Shown one piece after another: positions 24,215 through 39,584 of a DNA stretch of 64,000 bases. Location of the stretch: contig NC_092570.1 of NCBI RefSeq assembly GCF_037975245.1, positions 12,625,001 to 12,689,000 on the forward strand. The letters run 5' to 3'. Within the stretch, counting starts at the first letter, position 1. Each line of letters opens with the position of its first letter. Under the pieces are notes generated by a model, which made no database searches, was not told the origin of the DNA, and saw only the letters and a list, made by a program, of their open reading frames with translations. A program made the position numbers and the translations under genes. The stretch is from Apostichopus japonicus. Its lineage: Eukaryota; Echinodermata; Holothuroidea; Aspidochirotida; Stichopodidae.

Positions 24215-26510
24215 GTTACATTGTCATCATCGCAGATGCCCTCGCAGATTACGAATATATATATATATATATATTAAACTGGCCCACTTGTTTGCACGAA
24301 AAAGTATTTGGCCCTCAAATGTCCCCTACGCCCATGTCTCTCCTCACATTTAAATAAGGTCCGGATAATTTTATGTAAGATAGGGCTGATAGAAGAATTT
24401 GTTATAGTAACCAAACGTCACGTATATCTATTGTAGGTCTTTGTAATACAAGTTTGACACTATTTGAAATTCACAACCTTTCTTGTTTAATGTCAGTGAC
24501 ACATAATAATGAAAATAAAGAATAGCGAGATAGTCAGCATTCATTTGTACAGGGACATATAGCATCATTCATTGGGTCTATACACCCGGTCCAAATATTT
24601 CCGGCCAACTATACCCGCTTAAGAGTTAACAATGATGCTGGAATATTGATTCATATAAAAATATCACGTTGTTTATGCATGTCTTGTTATTCCAAAGAGT
24701 TGACATTTTTTTCGTAACTGTTTGCGGTCCACTTTTATAATGTATTTGTAACATGAATGTAGACGTAAAGGCAGCTGTTGTATATATCGACAATAGTGAG
24801 TGTGTATTACTTAACATGTGTTTAAAAAGCTAGCTTGAACTGTTATTTCCTCTCGAATTCTTGCATGTTCTCCGTCACCAATGATGAAATCACTTTATCC
24901 ATCAATATATCAGTACTGACAGGGATGGCGAAATGAATTTGTCAGTGTGTGGGAAGTTGGCACCGTGTAGTATATGGAAACTATTATATATATATCCTTT
25001 TATCCAGTATAGGACAAGTTACAGAGTAATTAGACTGAAACAGGTAGAATTTGTCATGAATAATAAATGGTAGGTTCATCATCATCATCATCTTCCTGTT
25101 AATTAATGTATTTTTTCACTCTGGTCTTATCTATCTCACACAGTCGCGCGTACCGATTGGCAGGTAGGTACAGAATGCGTGCGGAATATAGCGTGTAGTG
25201 TTTTAAAAGTTGATTTGTGCAGTCTTTAAATATTCATGAAGCGCAGAGAAATATGAGATTAAGCAAATTCATTTTCTTGACGTGGGTTCTAAACATAAAC
25301 TTAAAGTTTTGGGTTAAGACATTGAAGAAAGTAAAAACAGCCAACACAACGTCCTGTCGAGTACCAAATGTTCGCTTGATGGCTGTAATAGAGCTGCCTA
25401 GTATTTTGAACATTTTCATTGTTTTTTTCAGCATACCCGAAGTAAAAAAAAAAGACAGGATGATCATTAAAGTAACATTAATGAGTATTGTTCGTTGCCC
25501 ATATTCTTTAGAATGTATGGACGGAGATGAATGAAAAAAATCTGTCACGCTTTTCAGCCTTTTGGCCTACATACATATTAATGTCATACAGGCATATGGA
25601 ACTCCGACCTATACCGTATGATTAGTGTTATGAAGTATATTATATCAGGTAGTCATGGTCACATGATGGCGGTGATGATATTACAAAAAAAAAATATATA
25701 TATCTGAAAAAGCCAAGGAAGTACAGAAAAAAATACCGACCGTCATTCAATATTTCTTGGCACATTACGGGGAAATCCAACATAAAGTCATTATTTTCAA
25801 AACCTTTCAAGATTCTGATTTTTGGATCCCACTGTCGTTATTGCAGGATCAACTCCCACCGTCACGCGATCACAGGTTTAAGTTTAAACATATAGGTCAA
25901 AATATTCCAATTTGTTCTTAATTCTGAATTTTATACATAGGAAGAGGAAAACCACACCCTGACAAACTGATGGTATTCCTTTGGAGCCGGGGATACACAT
26001 ATATTGTATAACTTCAAACACAAGTGGCGACTTGAGCGACACACACTTATCAAAAGCCCCCCCCCACACCCCTCCCCTTCTGCCAACCCGACGAACTATC
26101 TCCAAAAATAGGTGTGCATGCAACGAGCACTGTTTTGTGCTTGGTGATTCATTAATACTTGACCGTGTTATTATATAACGACCGGTATTAACCAGCCCTT
26201 GTTATGGAGGAAAGTGGAAAGAAGATATTGCCCATTTTATGACTAAAATAAGAGTCTTAATTATACTTCTCATTTGATCTCTGCGCATGTCAGATGATGT
26301 CGATTCTACCAGCCAATGCAAGGAGTTCATTTCATAGTCACCGCGGTGTCTGCCTTCCAAGACATGCTCACACGTTATGTATAGTTTAGCTTAGTAGGCT
26401 AGGAAGCCTACAGAAGCTCATATGAAACCATATTCATGTCATGGCCCTGGCTATATCAAGTCTTATCTGCTTCGCAATGGTGAACGCAATTGTTTTCGAA
26501 ACCACTTAAA
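24215..26510. other. Intergenic, no gene recognised
   Basis: Contains (TA)n at 24258-24275 and a catcatcatc run at 25078-25092. The 105-codon (+) and 104-codon (-) overlapping frames at 25217-25548 lack signal peptide, domain or splice support and are not called. Confidence 0.45.
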
Positions 26511-26511
26511 G

Positions 26512-26588
26512 AACAAAACCAAGGATTGGAACCTGGAATCCTATGATTATGGGGTGGATACCCTAACCGCTACACCCCGTCTTCACCA
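26512..26588 (-). repeat. tRNA-like sequence, likely SINE head
   Basis: On the minus strand a Pol III A-box-like tagcggttaggg is followed about 30 nt later by a B-box ggttccaatcc, with ccataat (CAT in the anticodon position) between them. The acceptor ends do not pair and the anticodon stem is disturbed, so this is a tRNA-derived SINE or tRNA pseudogene rather than a working tRNA. Confidence 0.55.
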
Positions 26589-27060
26589 TATAATATGTGT
26601 ATATTGTGCCCTACGAACGGTTAGAAATTTTGCCCCAATTGGAATAGACCCGACACATTCGTGAGTGTTGTACGATTCAAGAACAATCCTTCGTTAGTTA
26701 CCACGGTAACGTTTACGCAAGAGGAAACGGATCATGAGCTGACATCAAAGAACTATTTGTTTTGACATAATCTTTCAAGTGAATGTAAATCCAGTATTTT
26801 AAATTTTGGTGTACACCCCTCCCCACCCCCCCCCCCAAAAATTAAAAAATAATAATCATAAGTGTTGTGGCTTGAGTACATTTCTTTAATTTTGCTAAAA
26901 CCTGTAAGTTTCTAATGCCCTTGTCTTGTTGGTCTTTTTTTTTAATTTGCTCTTTATTGCCTTTGACATTAAAAGTGCATTTCAATAATTGATGACTTGA
27001 ATTAACAACAGTATATCATAAAAAATACCTTAATATTAAAAGTGAAATAAGTAAAAACCA
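26589..27060. other. Intergenic, no gene recognised
   Basis: AT-rich, with a C-run at 26827-26837 and T-run near 26936. No coding support. Confidence 0.4.
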
Positions 27061-27099
27061 TGGAAACCAGTATTTTCTTCTAAATACCTTCTGATAATG

Positions 27100-30000
27100 A
27101 TTTTGGCGCAACACATTTTGTGTAAACCAAAGTACTCTTTCAAATAATTATGCAAACCATTAACCATAATGGTATACTCTTAGCTATCTTACAATCAAAG
27201 ATAAACTTTTTTTCATTATTAAAATCATAACTTAATTAAGTTCACGAGCGCAATATTCCCAAACAGAAAAACAGAAGCATCACTGAAATCTACTTGAATG
27301 CCCGCTTTGTCAAGAACATTATGAAAATATTCCCAGATTCTTTGTGCAAATTTGCAACGAAAAAGCAGATGTTGAATCGATTCGGTGCAAATTAAGCAAA
27401 ATGTGCACATACATATATAGAGATACCATTGTTATGGTGTGAAGATTCTTGCTTGTGGGGATAATTCTATGACGTAATTGATACTGAAACCACCGAATAG
27501 AATCATCATTGTACAAATGAACGGAATTCCAAGACTACTTTGTAATGTGAACAGTCTCATCCCATTTGAAATAAGATTTACTGGGGGCCGCAAACAGCTT
27601 TAGCCTCTTTTGGACAGGTGAACTGATTTACATGTTAAATAACCACCAGTCAGTAGCATATTTTACAAAATATTAATAAGATTTTACAAATATTGATCTA
27701 TGTTATTGTTGACCTTATTCCAAGTAGTTTTTATAAGCATTCATTACGCCTTGATACTCCAGAAATAGAGTAGTTTACGAAAATTTTCTCGATAAAAGGC
27801 ACCATCATTGATAAGATAAATTCCACAACAAATCCATTGCTGATAAACAATTGGCTTGTTATAAACTTGAATCGTGCTATTATTCCAAATTGGTTGACAA
27901 AAAAATAAAGAAATCTTGTATTTAGGATAACAATTCAAATTTAACAGATAATAGTACGTTGCTTTTAAGACATCCCGCCAGAAATAATTTCGTAATTAGC
28001 TTGATAAAATAGTCACCGTTATTTGCAAAATCATCAATATTTGATTTTATATTTCTTCCGAATATCGCCAACAAAACTGACACTTTGGTTTTACCACAAA
28101 CGTGCAATAATATAGTAACTTTTAAAGTCAAACAATACATCGAGAAGTCAACCATCCCAAGACCCCCCCCCCCTCCCCATAGAAATACGTTTGAATAATT
28201 TGATTACGACTGATTATGTCTGGCTTATTTTGTCCAAGCAAATCTAAAAAGTGAACTTTTATCTTTCGAAATGGAGTTATTTGTAGACATGGGAAGTGAT
28301 AAACGAAAGTAATGAAATTATGGTAAAAGAAGTGATTTTACAACTGTGATCCGCCCCAAGAACAGTAAGGATAAGCTTGATCCACAAATTAGTTAGGACA
28401 TTCATGATTAAATTGCTTTATAATCATTCTTATCAAGATGTCAGAATTAAAAAGATTTCCAAGCAAGACCAAAATCATCGACACTAATCCATATACTCTC
28501 TGAGTAGACTCTTTGGACACGTTGAATTTTATTCACAAGAAATTTCTACCTTTTACAATCAGTCTTCTCTTTTAATGAAGGAGTAAGAAATAATTTGACC
28601 TCCTATATTCATCAGAAAAGTTTCAAAGGTTGATAACCGATATTACATGGGATGTTATTCCTATGAATATTTAACAAGGTATCATCATCCATACGGCAAA
28701 AGCAAGCATACTCAATAATATTTTGGTCAATAATATCTTTCACAATATTTTTATAACAGTCATCACTATGTAGTTACAATCTAACTTAGCCCAAAGGATG
28801 GATTTATCATAGAGTGGTCAGTTCTGTAAACATCAGTAATTGAAACATCAGCAACTGTGTTGAAAAGCCCAGAGGAAAACCAAAAAGATATCAAGTCTAC
28901 ACTGTTTTTGCGGATATTTCTGCCGCCAAGTATTTTGATTTTAGGTAGGATGAAAAAAAGACCAAGCATCAAGCAGATCGAGGTCCTTCATTAGATTCAG
29001 AACAACCTACCCAGACTTAGTGTTATTGGTATGCGTGTAATTGAAGCTATCCAAATCAGTCTTAAGCACAACATTCTAGTCACCGACTACAATAGAATGA
29101 GAGGTATGGAAAACTTCAATTATGCTTTGTACCTGATTGAACGATACAGGTGTATCAGTATTAGGGACGTAAAGAACAACAAGCGTGATTGAATAATGAC
29201 ATATTTCAATAACAACAGCAATTCAATTGCCATCTGAACTGCAATGAACATGGCTAATGTTTAAGTTAATATTATCATTTAAACGTAAGTCAACATCTCT
29301 GGAAGTATTAGTAACAGGGACAATAAAACCATTTCTACCCATGCATTGTATCAATCATACTGGAACCTCAATGAACATATTGAAGGCAATGAACATGACT
29401 GCCTCTTGTTTTGAAATAATCGAACACATATCTTCTTTAACATGCATTATGAAGGAGTCCCCTACAATTTAAAGATAAACAATTATTTCAACCGCCATTT
29501 AAACATTGCATTTATCACCTACTTTATTAAGTAAGGAATTATATTTTGTAAAGGATAATGACAAGAACCTCTTAACAAATTAATGATAAACAACACAAAC
29601 ACAAACATATATGAAAGCGTAGTTTACAGCTGCTTGCTGACGTATCACCGGTTTTTGTCTTGAAAACCTGCAGGCTTCCCTAACGTTAGTGGAGACATCG
29701 TCTGTTATGGAAGTCTTTGCCCCTTAATACAAACTACCTTTTGCTTTCATTCCTGCAAAGTTAAAAACATTTCCTATATTATTGAATAGTAGAAATTTCA
29801 CGTGAATTGGGCGCGGTTTTGTTTTCTGCGCTATAGGTGCTCGTCCAGGGGTCCATATGAGCTCGTTCTATTTCCACATTCTCAACCCCATCAGGTTGGC
29901 TAGATTATCAGCTTTAAAAATGTCTTCACATATTTCAATAACGGCTTCTGGCACACCATTGCTGTTGATATGTTCTCCAAATCTTCTATATTTGTTTTTT

Positions 30001-30115
30001 AATAAACGCTCCGAATCGCTTACACTTTCCTTAAGAGATTCAACGCCATTTTGTTGCTTCCTGATTTTATTGTTGAATTTTAGAGACAATTATGGCTCTA
30101 TGGTAATTAAAAAAT
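27100..30115 (-). mobile_element. Decayed L1/Tx1-type LINE retrotransposon
   Basis: Read on the minus strand, fragments follow LINE order. At 30089-29780 there is an ORF1-like coiled-coil segment, then after a frameshift an NVEIERAH..KPRPIHVKF pattern typical of L1 ORF1 proteins. At 29460-28790 there is an apurinic-endonuclease-like part with a GDWN box and an ending SITDVYRTDHSMI. At 28155-27744 there are the late RT-associated stretches GLGMVDFS and QPIWNNSTIQV. At 27516-27225 there is a C-terminal part with IRWFQYQLRHRIIPT and a CxxC..H..C knuckle. Many stops and frameshifts show it is dead. The clade call rests on these motifs and the boundaries are approximate. Confidence 0.75.
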
Positions 30116-30397
30116 AATAATTGTTAATTACCTATGGGCTTACCACGGAAGGCGATACTGCTGTGACGTCATGTTTCAAAGGTGAAAGAAGTAAACTATT
30201 TGTCAAAGTGCAGTAACTATAATGACGTCACAAACTATTCTGTGATATACCACCCAAACAGTAGGAAGAAAAGAAAAAACAATGGTTATCTTAATATTTT
30301 AACTAATCAATGAAAGACGACAACATTGACAAGGAAATTTAATCGCAGTTTTATTCTATATCTGTATCGAAAATTACTCTTTCAAAACAATGTAAAA

Positions 30398-30568
30398 TTA
30401 CAATCTTGTAAGCGCCACAATTAGAACACAGATATGCAAACTGTGTGAGATAGATGCTTCATGTATGGTCATGTCCTCTGTTAGTGTTTTTTCAGAACAG
30501 TCTTGAGCACAATCAGTGTTTAGCAAGCAAAGGCAAACAATAACAAAACAGGTCAACATAAAGTTCAT
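30398..30568 (-). CDS. Possible small secreted/membrane protein, unrecognised
   Basis: A 56-codon minus-strand frame opens with MNFMLTCFVIVCLCLL, a plausible signal peptide. It continues with a short polar segment containing one Cys and ends with a hydrophobic stretch (LHICVLIVAL). The two hydrophobic ends could mean a signal plus a GPI or membrane tail, or pure chance. The frame is open upstream to 30646. I see no splice partner, no paralogue and no polyadenylation signal. Treat as a weak candidate. Confidence 0.2.
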   Translation of the reverse strand: MNFMLTCFVIVCLCLLNTDCAQDCSEKTLTEDMTIHEASISHSLHICVLIVALTRL

Positions 30569-30983
30569 ATCGACACTTGAATCAAGTTGAATGTCACAAC
30601 TTCTCATCGTAAATGTTTCTTCATTACACCTGTGCTTTGCAAACAAATTGAGCCTAACGTTAGGGCCTACATCTATTATAAAGTCAAAGAATCGTGTTTG
30701 CTATTAGGCTACCTCCTTGAAAGCCTGCATTTATAAATACAGCTATACGATAACGGATGCATAGATGTGATAGAACTTAAGCACGGCACACTGCTCCCGC
30801 CATTAACAAACAATGTAACATTCACATAGATGATTGGAGTGATTATATTACTCAGGTATAGATAAATCAACATTTTTATGATGGATTAGTTTACCCTATT
30901 GTTATTCCCGGTTTGAAGGGGTGAATGCAGTGTATCTCCGCCAAATACACACTATGTTCAACTAATGTTCAATTTCATGGTAC

Positions 30984-31077
<94 letters not shown>

Positions 31078-32211
31078 TAATTATTATAAAAAGATGCAAA
31101 CTAAGGTCTATGATTTTCACTCAATATTCGAAGTATTTTGTGTTCTTGTTCACTCTTTTGCTGAAGATTCACGTATGTAACATAAATTACCGTGTAAATA
31201 CATTACTCCAAAAAATATCCATTAAATACTATTTGAGATCTGTGTTGTTTGGGAGATTATGAAATTTACAGCTGCATTTCACGTTTGGTTTGTAACTGTG
31301 GTTGTAGTCGGTGATGTCGAATGGCAATTTGGATCTGAAACCTTTCCTATCCTTACTCTTTGTTATTTACCTTTATAAATTTAAGATGAATTCTTCGCAA
31401 TGTTGACACTAAAACAGGTGCCATCTTTAGGTCATGTTTAAAGCTTCAATATATTAAATAAAGTTAAAGCGTTACAGTTATTGAGCACAAACACTAGCAA
31501 CCCTTATACTAACTATGTTTGATTTATTTATGATTGCTTGTAGCGGGCGAAGTCACAATTTAATTGAACCTAATTCTCTTCTAACAGGTTTAACCAGATA
31601 TAAATACTTCTGTTCCGTCTTCCATAATTTTATGACATCCATCATCGCCAAACACGTGATGACACCCTTTGTCTGGAAAATGGAAAATATTTTCAAATTA
31701 ACATAACAAAAGATATGGTCTATACGATTAAACTACGGCGAACCTTAAAATGACAAGCAGGGTTTTATTCCTCTTCAAGAAATGCAATAACTGATAGAGA
31801 ATTTTAAGACAATGTCACTATTCAAAATGACATATATCTCGCCAATTGTACAGTATACAGATTAGTCGCTCAAGTATATCAAGATTATAAACAAACTAAA
31901 TTAAATTTATCCAGAATCTACTAGGTCCAACCTATTAATGTGAAATGTTCGAGTGAATGAGCAGTTACATGCCACATAACAATGAAAAAGTAAAGATAGC
32001 CATAATAAACAATAACAATTACAGATGTTTGTCGTAGTCAAAGAAAATTAATTTTAAATGAAACTAATTCTATAAGAAGGATAAAACGGTGTGTGATTTC
32101 ATCTCTTCTTAGTTTAGTGAGAATTCATCAGAGCTAAAATACTATCCAAATTATCACTCTCTAACTCAATAAGTGACTTTTGCTCTTATTCAATTAAGTT
32201 TAGGTCACGCA
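30569..32211. other. Intergenic with (TA)n tract
   Basis: Apart from the (TA)n array at 30988-31071 I see no supported feature. A 63-codon plus frame at 31515 lacks support. Confidence 0.45.
30988..31071. repeat. (TA)n microsatellite
   Basis: About 84 bp of uninterrupted TA dinucleotide. The Tyr-Ile frame across it is spurious. Confidence 0.97.
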
Positions 32212-32217
32212 TTTATT
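32212..32217 (-). terminator. Candidate polyadenylation signal of gene E
   Basis: AATAAA on the minus strand, about 60 bp after the in-frame TAG at 32277-32279. It supports reading gene E as a complete short gene ending in exon 2. Confidence 0.5.
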
Positions 32218-32276
32218 ACAATACCGATATACCGATACCGAATTCCTAAATCTGTGAAGAAAATGTAGAATTAAAA

Positions 32277-35084
32277 CTAACCTCCAATAAATCCATCTTC
32301 CTTCAGATTCTCTACCTTACTTTCTCTAACAAGGGTGTCTAATCCCCTCAAACCGAGAGACAACTCAGGTTCTTGCTTCACAGACGATTCTTGCCTCTGT
32401 TTAAATATGGCAGGCAAAGCGTCAAACAGCCTCTGTATTATCAGTTCATCCCTCTTAGCACGGACCTATACGGCAATGAAATAGCTTAGTAAAGATAGTA
32501 TACTAGCATAGTAACATATATAGCTAATTACATCATACTGTAATGTTCCTTATCCTAGTCGGTATGTTCTGTATAGGTGTTTACATATGTAAATTACTGA
32601 CATGACCACGTCTAACACATTCTTTGATTGATCCATGTCAGCTCCCTGCTCGGATAAGTTTTAAGTAAGTTACATTCAACTGAGCTAGCTTCAAAAGGAT
32701 TTTTTGGTTAGTTCGTGCCATGTTATGCACAAGAATATGATTTCTATGGGTGTCTTTGAAGATTTGTCGAAAAGTGTTCGATACAATGAACCACCAAACA
32801 TATCATTATGGTATTAGAGGCCTCGGCCTTGACTGGATTAAAAGCTATCTTTCGCACAGAGTACAATTTACAACTTTTAACAATGTAGATTCCGAGACGA
32901 CGAATTCTGTTGGTGTTCTATACAAGGATCTATTTTAGGGTCGTTATACTAGTTATCATTTATGTCGATGATAAACATGAAGTATCAGAGAAATGTTCCA
33001 CTATATCTTGTTTGCTTATGATACTAATATTTTCTTCACTGGCCATAATGTTATTGTATTGAAAGACACAATTTGTCAGGAACCTACACAATTATATGCT
33101 TTTTTCTCTGCCGATAAACTTCCTCTTAATGTGTATTAGGACTAATTATATTGTTTTAACAATAATGATAGCAACATTGATAACGTGACATTTGATACAT
33201 CAATGGATGGAAAATATATTAAAAGAGTAGATTATACAACGATTAATCTTGTGTAGTAATTCATTGATGTTAGTTTTCTTTTTTCTTTTGGGGAAAACTA
33301 TTTGTAAAAAGTTTGTTTAATATGAGTTAAAAGTCTATTTTGTTATAACTGTTTATAGGACAACATGCACTGGAAAATCCTACATACGTATTTTTATACT
33401 AATATTGGCTAACTCTTGTCATTCCCTTGGTCCAATGAGGCCAAAATGCAAAATACAGAGTGTTTTAAGCTTTAAGAAGTCACAAGGCAGAAAACCGGTA
33501 GGCCTATATGGTTTGCCGGGGGGGGGGGGGGGGAGGGAATTCCTATAAGAAATGCCGTCTTCTTACTTTTTCCACTTGCCACTTGCATTATCGAAATTTC
33601 AAATTGGCGTTTTATATCGAAATTTCAAATCGCTCCGAGAAATTTGAACTTTTCAATTTCGATTTTATTTTTATCTTTAAATTTGGCTATTTTCTTACAA
33701 TTTTGACTTTATGCTAAGTTGTCACCTGTTTTTTTTGGCCACATTACGACCATTTGGTATCAAAATTTCAAGCATTTGCTCACTATATTATCTTCCCTTG
33801 GAACTTTGTTGATGACAGTAAATCGAATTTAGGAACAAGTCGAAGTTTGGACATTTCATTTCGAACTTTCGACTGTGAAAATGATGACTATTTTACCTCA
33901 ACATTATGACCCGTCAATTTTGTCATCATAAACAGAGAGGGAGGGGGGGGGGGGGAGCTGACAACCTCCGTTAATGTTTGGGGGTATTGCCAAGAAGAAA
34001 TTTCTTCTAGTGAGGACATTTGATTTGCATAATGAATATTCAAATTGCCTAAAATGCATACACCTATAGTTATTTGGACACAATTGTAAATAGTCATCAA
34101 GTGAATACGTTGAAGCAGTGCATCTGCATACGAAAGTGTTTGTGTATCATTTGAAAGTTTTCGAAATTCGTTCTTACATAGCTTGGCCTGTTTGGTCAAC
34201 GGTTGGAAAACTCGTACCCGATCTGTAAAGGACACCCTGCGACACTTAGACTACATTCAAAACCTTCGTAATATACCACCAAACATAATAAAGGTATACG
34301 GTACTGTGTACAAATGTGTATATATGTGTACATATGTGCAAATATGTGTACATATGTGCAAATATGTGTACATATGTGCAAATATGTGTACATATGTGTA
34401 CAAATGTGTATATATGTGTAAATGTGTGTACATATTTGTACATATGTGTACATATATGTACACATTATGTACACATATGTACACACATTTACACATATAT
34501 ACACATATATACACATATGTACACATATGTACACATATTTGCACATATGTACACATATTTGCACATATGTACACAATGGTCCTAATTCTCGCGGCTTCAA
34601 TGTAGCTATATGTGCATGGATGACCGTAGTATAAACTTAGGATCTGTCATGTTATGCTAGTCATGACAGATTACAACGTCCGTCTACTGGCAGCTAGCTA
34701 TGTATTATAGTTTTAGATGATTAATTATTCATTAAGAAATTGAATTGAAATTAAGGTCATCAGTATTGTCTTCAAATATGCTAGAAATACCCAAAACAGA
34801 AATCAGCGAGGCACGGTCAAGCTTTAACACCTGTTCTAATCCCTTGGCGAATTTCTAGATTTGTTCACCTCGATATTTGTCAACTCTCGGAGGACTTTTG
34901 ACATGGAGAGAGTTCTATAGCTTTGGAACTTGTAAATTCACCACTGCTAGGTATTGCCGTGTTTTAGCAAAGAGGAACCTTGTAATTTCATCCTTACCTG
35001 GATTCCACCATCTTCTTCCGATATTGGAGAACATTGGGTGACGACAAATCCAAGAAGAAATACGTAAATTAAGCGGACGTCCAT
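32277..35084 (-). CDS. Gene E: short secreted protein related to the N-terminal part of genes C and D (two exons)
   Basis: I model complement(join(32277..32465,34998..35084)), 91 residues. Exon 1 (29 codons) encodes a signal peptide (VRLIYVFLLGFVVTQCS) and an acidic end, with a consensus donor cag|gtaagg in phase 0. Exon 2 follows gccgtatag| and opens VRAKRDELIIQRLFDAL, like the starts of gene C exon 2 (VLKERQERLVAKL) and gene D exon 2 (VSVDRRAEDVITSLL). It reads through GFIGG to TAG. The end is ambiguous: GGAG|GTTAGT is also a possible phase-1 donor at the same relative place as the gene D exon 2 donor, which would remove this stop. I find no glycine-rich exon downstream, and AATAAA follows, so I favour the short form. 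There is one Cys and dibasic KR. A processed peptide precursor cannot be excluded. Confidence 0.6.
32745..33185 (+). mobile_element. LINE reverse-transcriptase relic (Jockey/CR1-type)
   Basis: A plus-strand fragment encodes VFDTMNHQTYHYGIRGLGL followed by WIKSYLSHRVQFTTFNNVDS, the usual RT segment between the KAFDTVNH and GVPQGS motifs. It then has an eroded YQGSILG, and, after frameshifts, FAYDTNIFFTGHN (the F(A/V)DD box, here with Tyr in place of the first Asp) and ADKLPLNV. It sits in the gene E intron on the opposite strand and is non-functional. Confidence 0.75.
34306..34575. repeat. 12-mer array that inverts at its centre (foldback)
   Basis: The left part is tandem gtgtacatatgtgcaaatat-type units. 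From about 34458 the same units run as reverse complement (tacacatatgtacacatatt). The strand would fold into a hairpin with arms of more than 100 bp. Its Met-Tyr-Thr-Tyr/Cys-Val-His frames on both strands are artefacts. It lies in the gene E intron. Confidence 0.93.
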
Positions 35085-35274
35085 GGTCCCTTTGACAACT
35101 TCGCTGAATACTGATTCCTGATTGAAACTTGGCTGTACCGCAAGCCTATACCTGTAGGAGCGTAATATATGAATAAACGGGATGGACTGTCCATCTGACC
35201 TGTACACAATTGATTGTTGTCTTAAGGTCGGTACAACTCTATCCATTAATCAGGGCAAACATATTTCTGTGTAG

Positions 35275-35281
35275 TTATATA
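35275..35281 (-). promoter_or_regulatory. Candidate TATA box of gene E
   Basis: TATATAA on the minus strand about 190 bp before the gene E ATG. Confidence 0.3.
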
Positions 35282-35528
35282 AAGCACTTGACATTTTATG
35301 TTGACAACGTAAACCAGACTGGTTGACGCTTGTTGTCCATAGGTTAATTTATTTCAACTTATACACTTGTAACTATTCAAGCTCATTGAATCACACATCG
35401 TAACGTTTATTTTTTCCAACATGGAAAACGTGTAGAAAAGAAGAGCGAATGAAGGAGAAAAATCTACAGATTAAGTTAAATATATAGAAATGTAACTGGA
35501 AAAATAATATATAAATGAATAGTATTTG
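35282..35528. other. Intergenic upstream of gene E
   Basis: No feature seen beyond the candidate promoter. Confidence 0.4.
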
Positions 35529-35752
35529 GATTTTCTTTTATGTGTAAAAGTAAGTTGGCCTGACGTTTCGATCCTAGCAGTATCTTCTTCTTGTTCCTTC
35601 TGTTACTGTTACTTGTCATTTAGCCTTTGAAGAAGATCCTGCTAGGATCTAAACGTCAGGCAAACTTACTTTTACACATTCTCCTACACAGGCTCTCTAG
35701 TGGATAAGCAGTTCACTAACAGTTTTATTTGATTTTGATTTTCTTTTATGTG
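35529..35752. mobile_element. 192 bp insertion with 16 bp target duplication (hairpin repeat, copy 2)
   Basis: Identical 16 bp direct repeats gattttcttttatgtg flank the insert (35529-35544 and 35737-35752). Inside, a partial inverted copy (35545-35590, ending in the hairpin gatcctagcagta) is joined head to head to a fuller direct copy (35596-35736) of the dispersed family seen at 21761 and 53112. A variable-length target duplication plus partial inverted duplication is typical of Penelope-like elements. That class is inferred. Confidence 0.7.
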
Positions 35753-39214
<3,462 letters not shown>

Positions 39215-39533
39215 GAGAGGCGGAGAGGCGGAGATGCGGAGAGGCGGAGAGGTGGATAGGTGGAGAGGCAGAGAGGCCCAGAGGCAGAGAGGCAGAGAGG
39301 CCCAGAGGCAGAGAGGCAGAGAGGCAGAGGGGCAGAGAGGCAGAGAGGCAGAGAGGCCCAGAGGCAGAGAAACAGATGCGGAGAGGTGGAGGGGCAGAGA
39401 GGCGGAGAGGCGGAGAGGCAGAGAGGCAGAGAGGCCCAGAGGCAGAGAGGCAGAGAGGCCCAGAGGCAGAGAGGCCCAGAGGCAGAGAGGCAGAGAGGCA
39501 GAGAGGCAGAGAGGCAGAGAGGCAGAGAGGCAG
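39215..39533. repeat. 9 bp satellite ggcagagag, about 35 copies
   Basis: Tandem nonamer with variants ggcggagag and ggcccagag that recur in blocks. All three frames are open for Arg/Glu/Gly or Leu/Ser/Pro repeats. These are artefacts. Confidence 0.95.
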
Positions 39534-39584
39534 CAGTTAACAGAGGGGCGAGGACAATAAGGATGGGATTAAAGTGGGAAGGGT

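Noticed and set aside
25217-25548. Overlapping 105- and 104-codon frames on opposite strands
   Set aside because: No start context, domain, signal peptide or splice partner; they overlap almost fully, as expected by chance.
34183-34634. Met-Cys-Thr-Tyr-Val/His-type frames on both strands
   Set aside because: Translations of an inverted 12-mer array in an intron.
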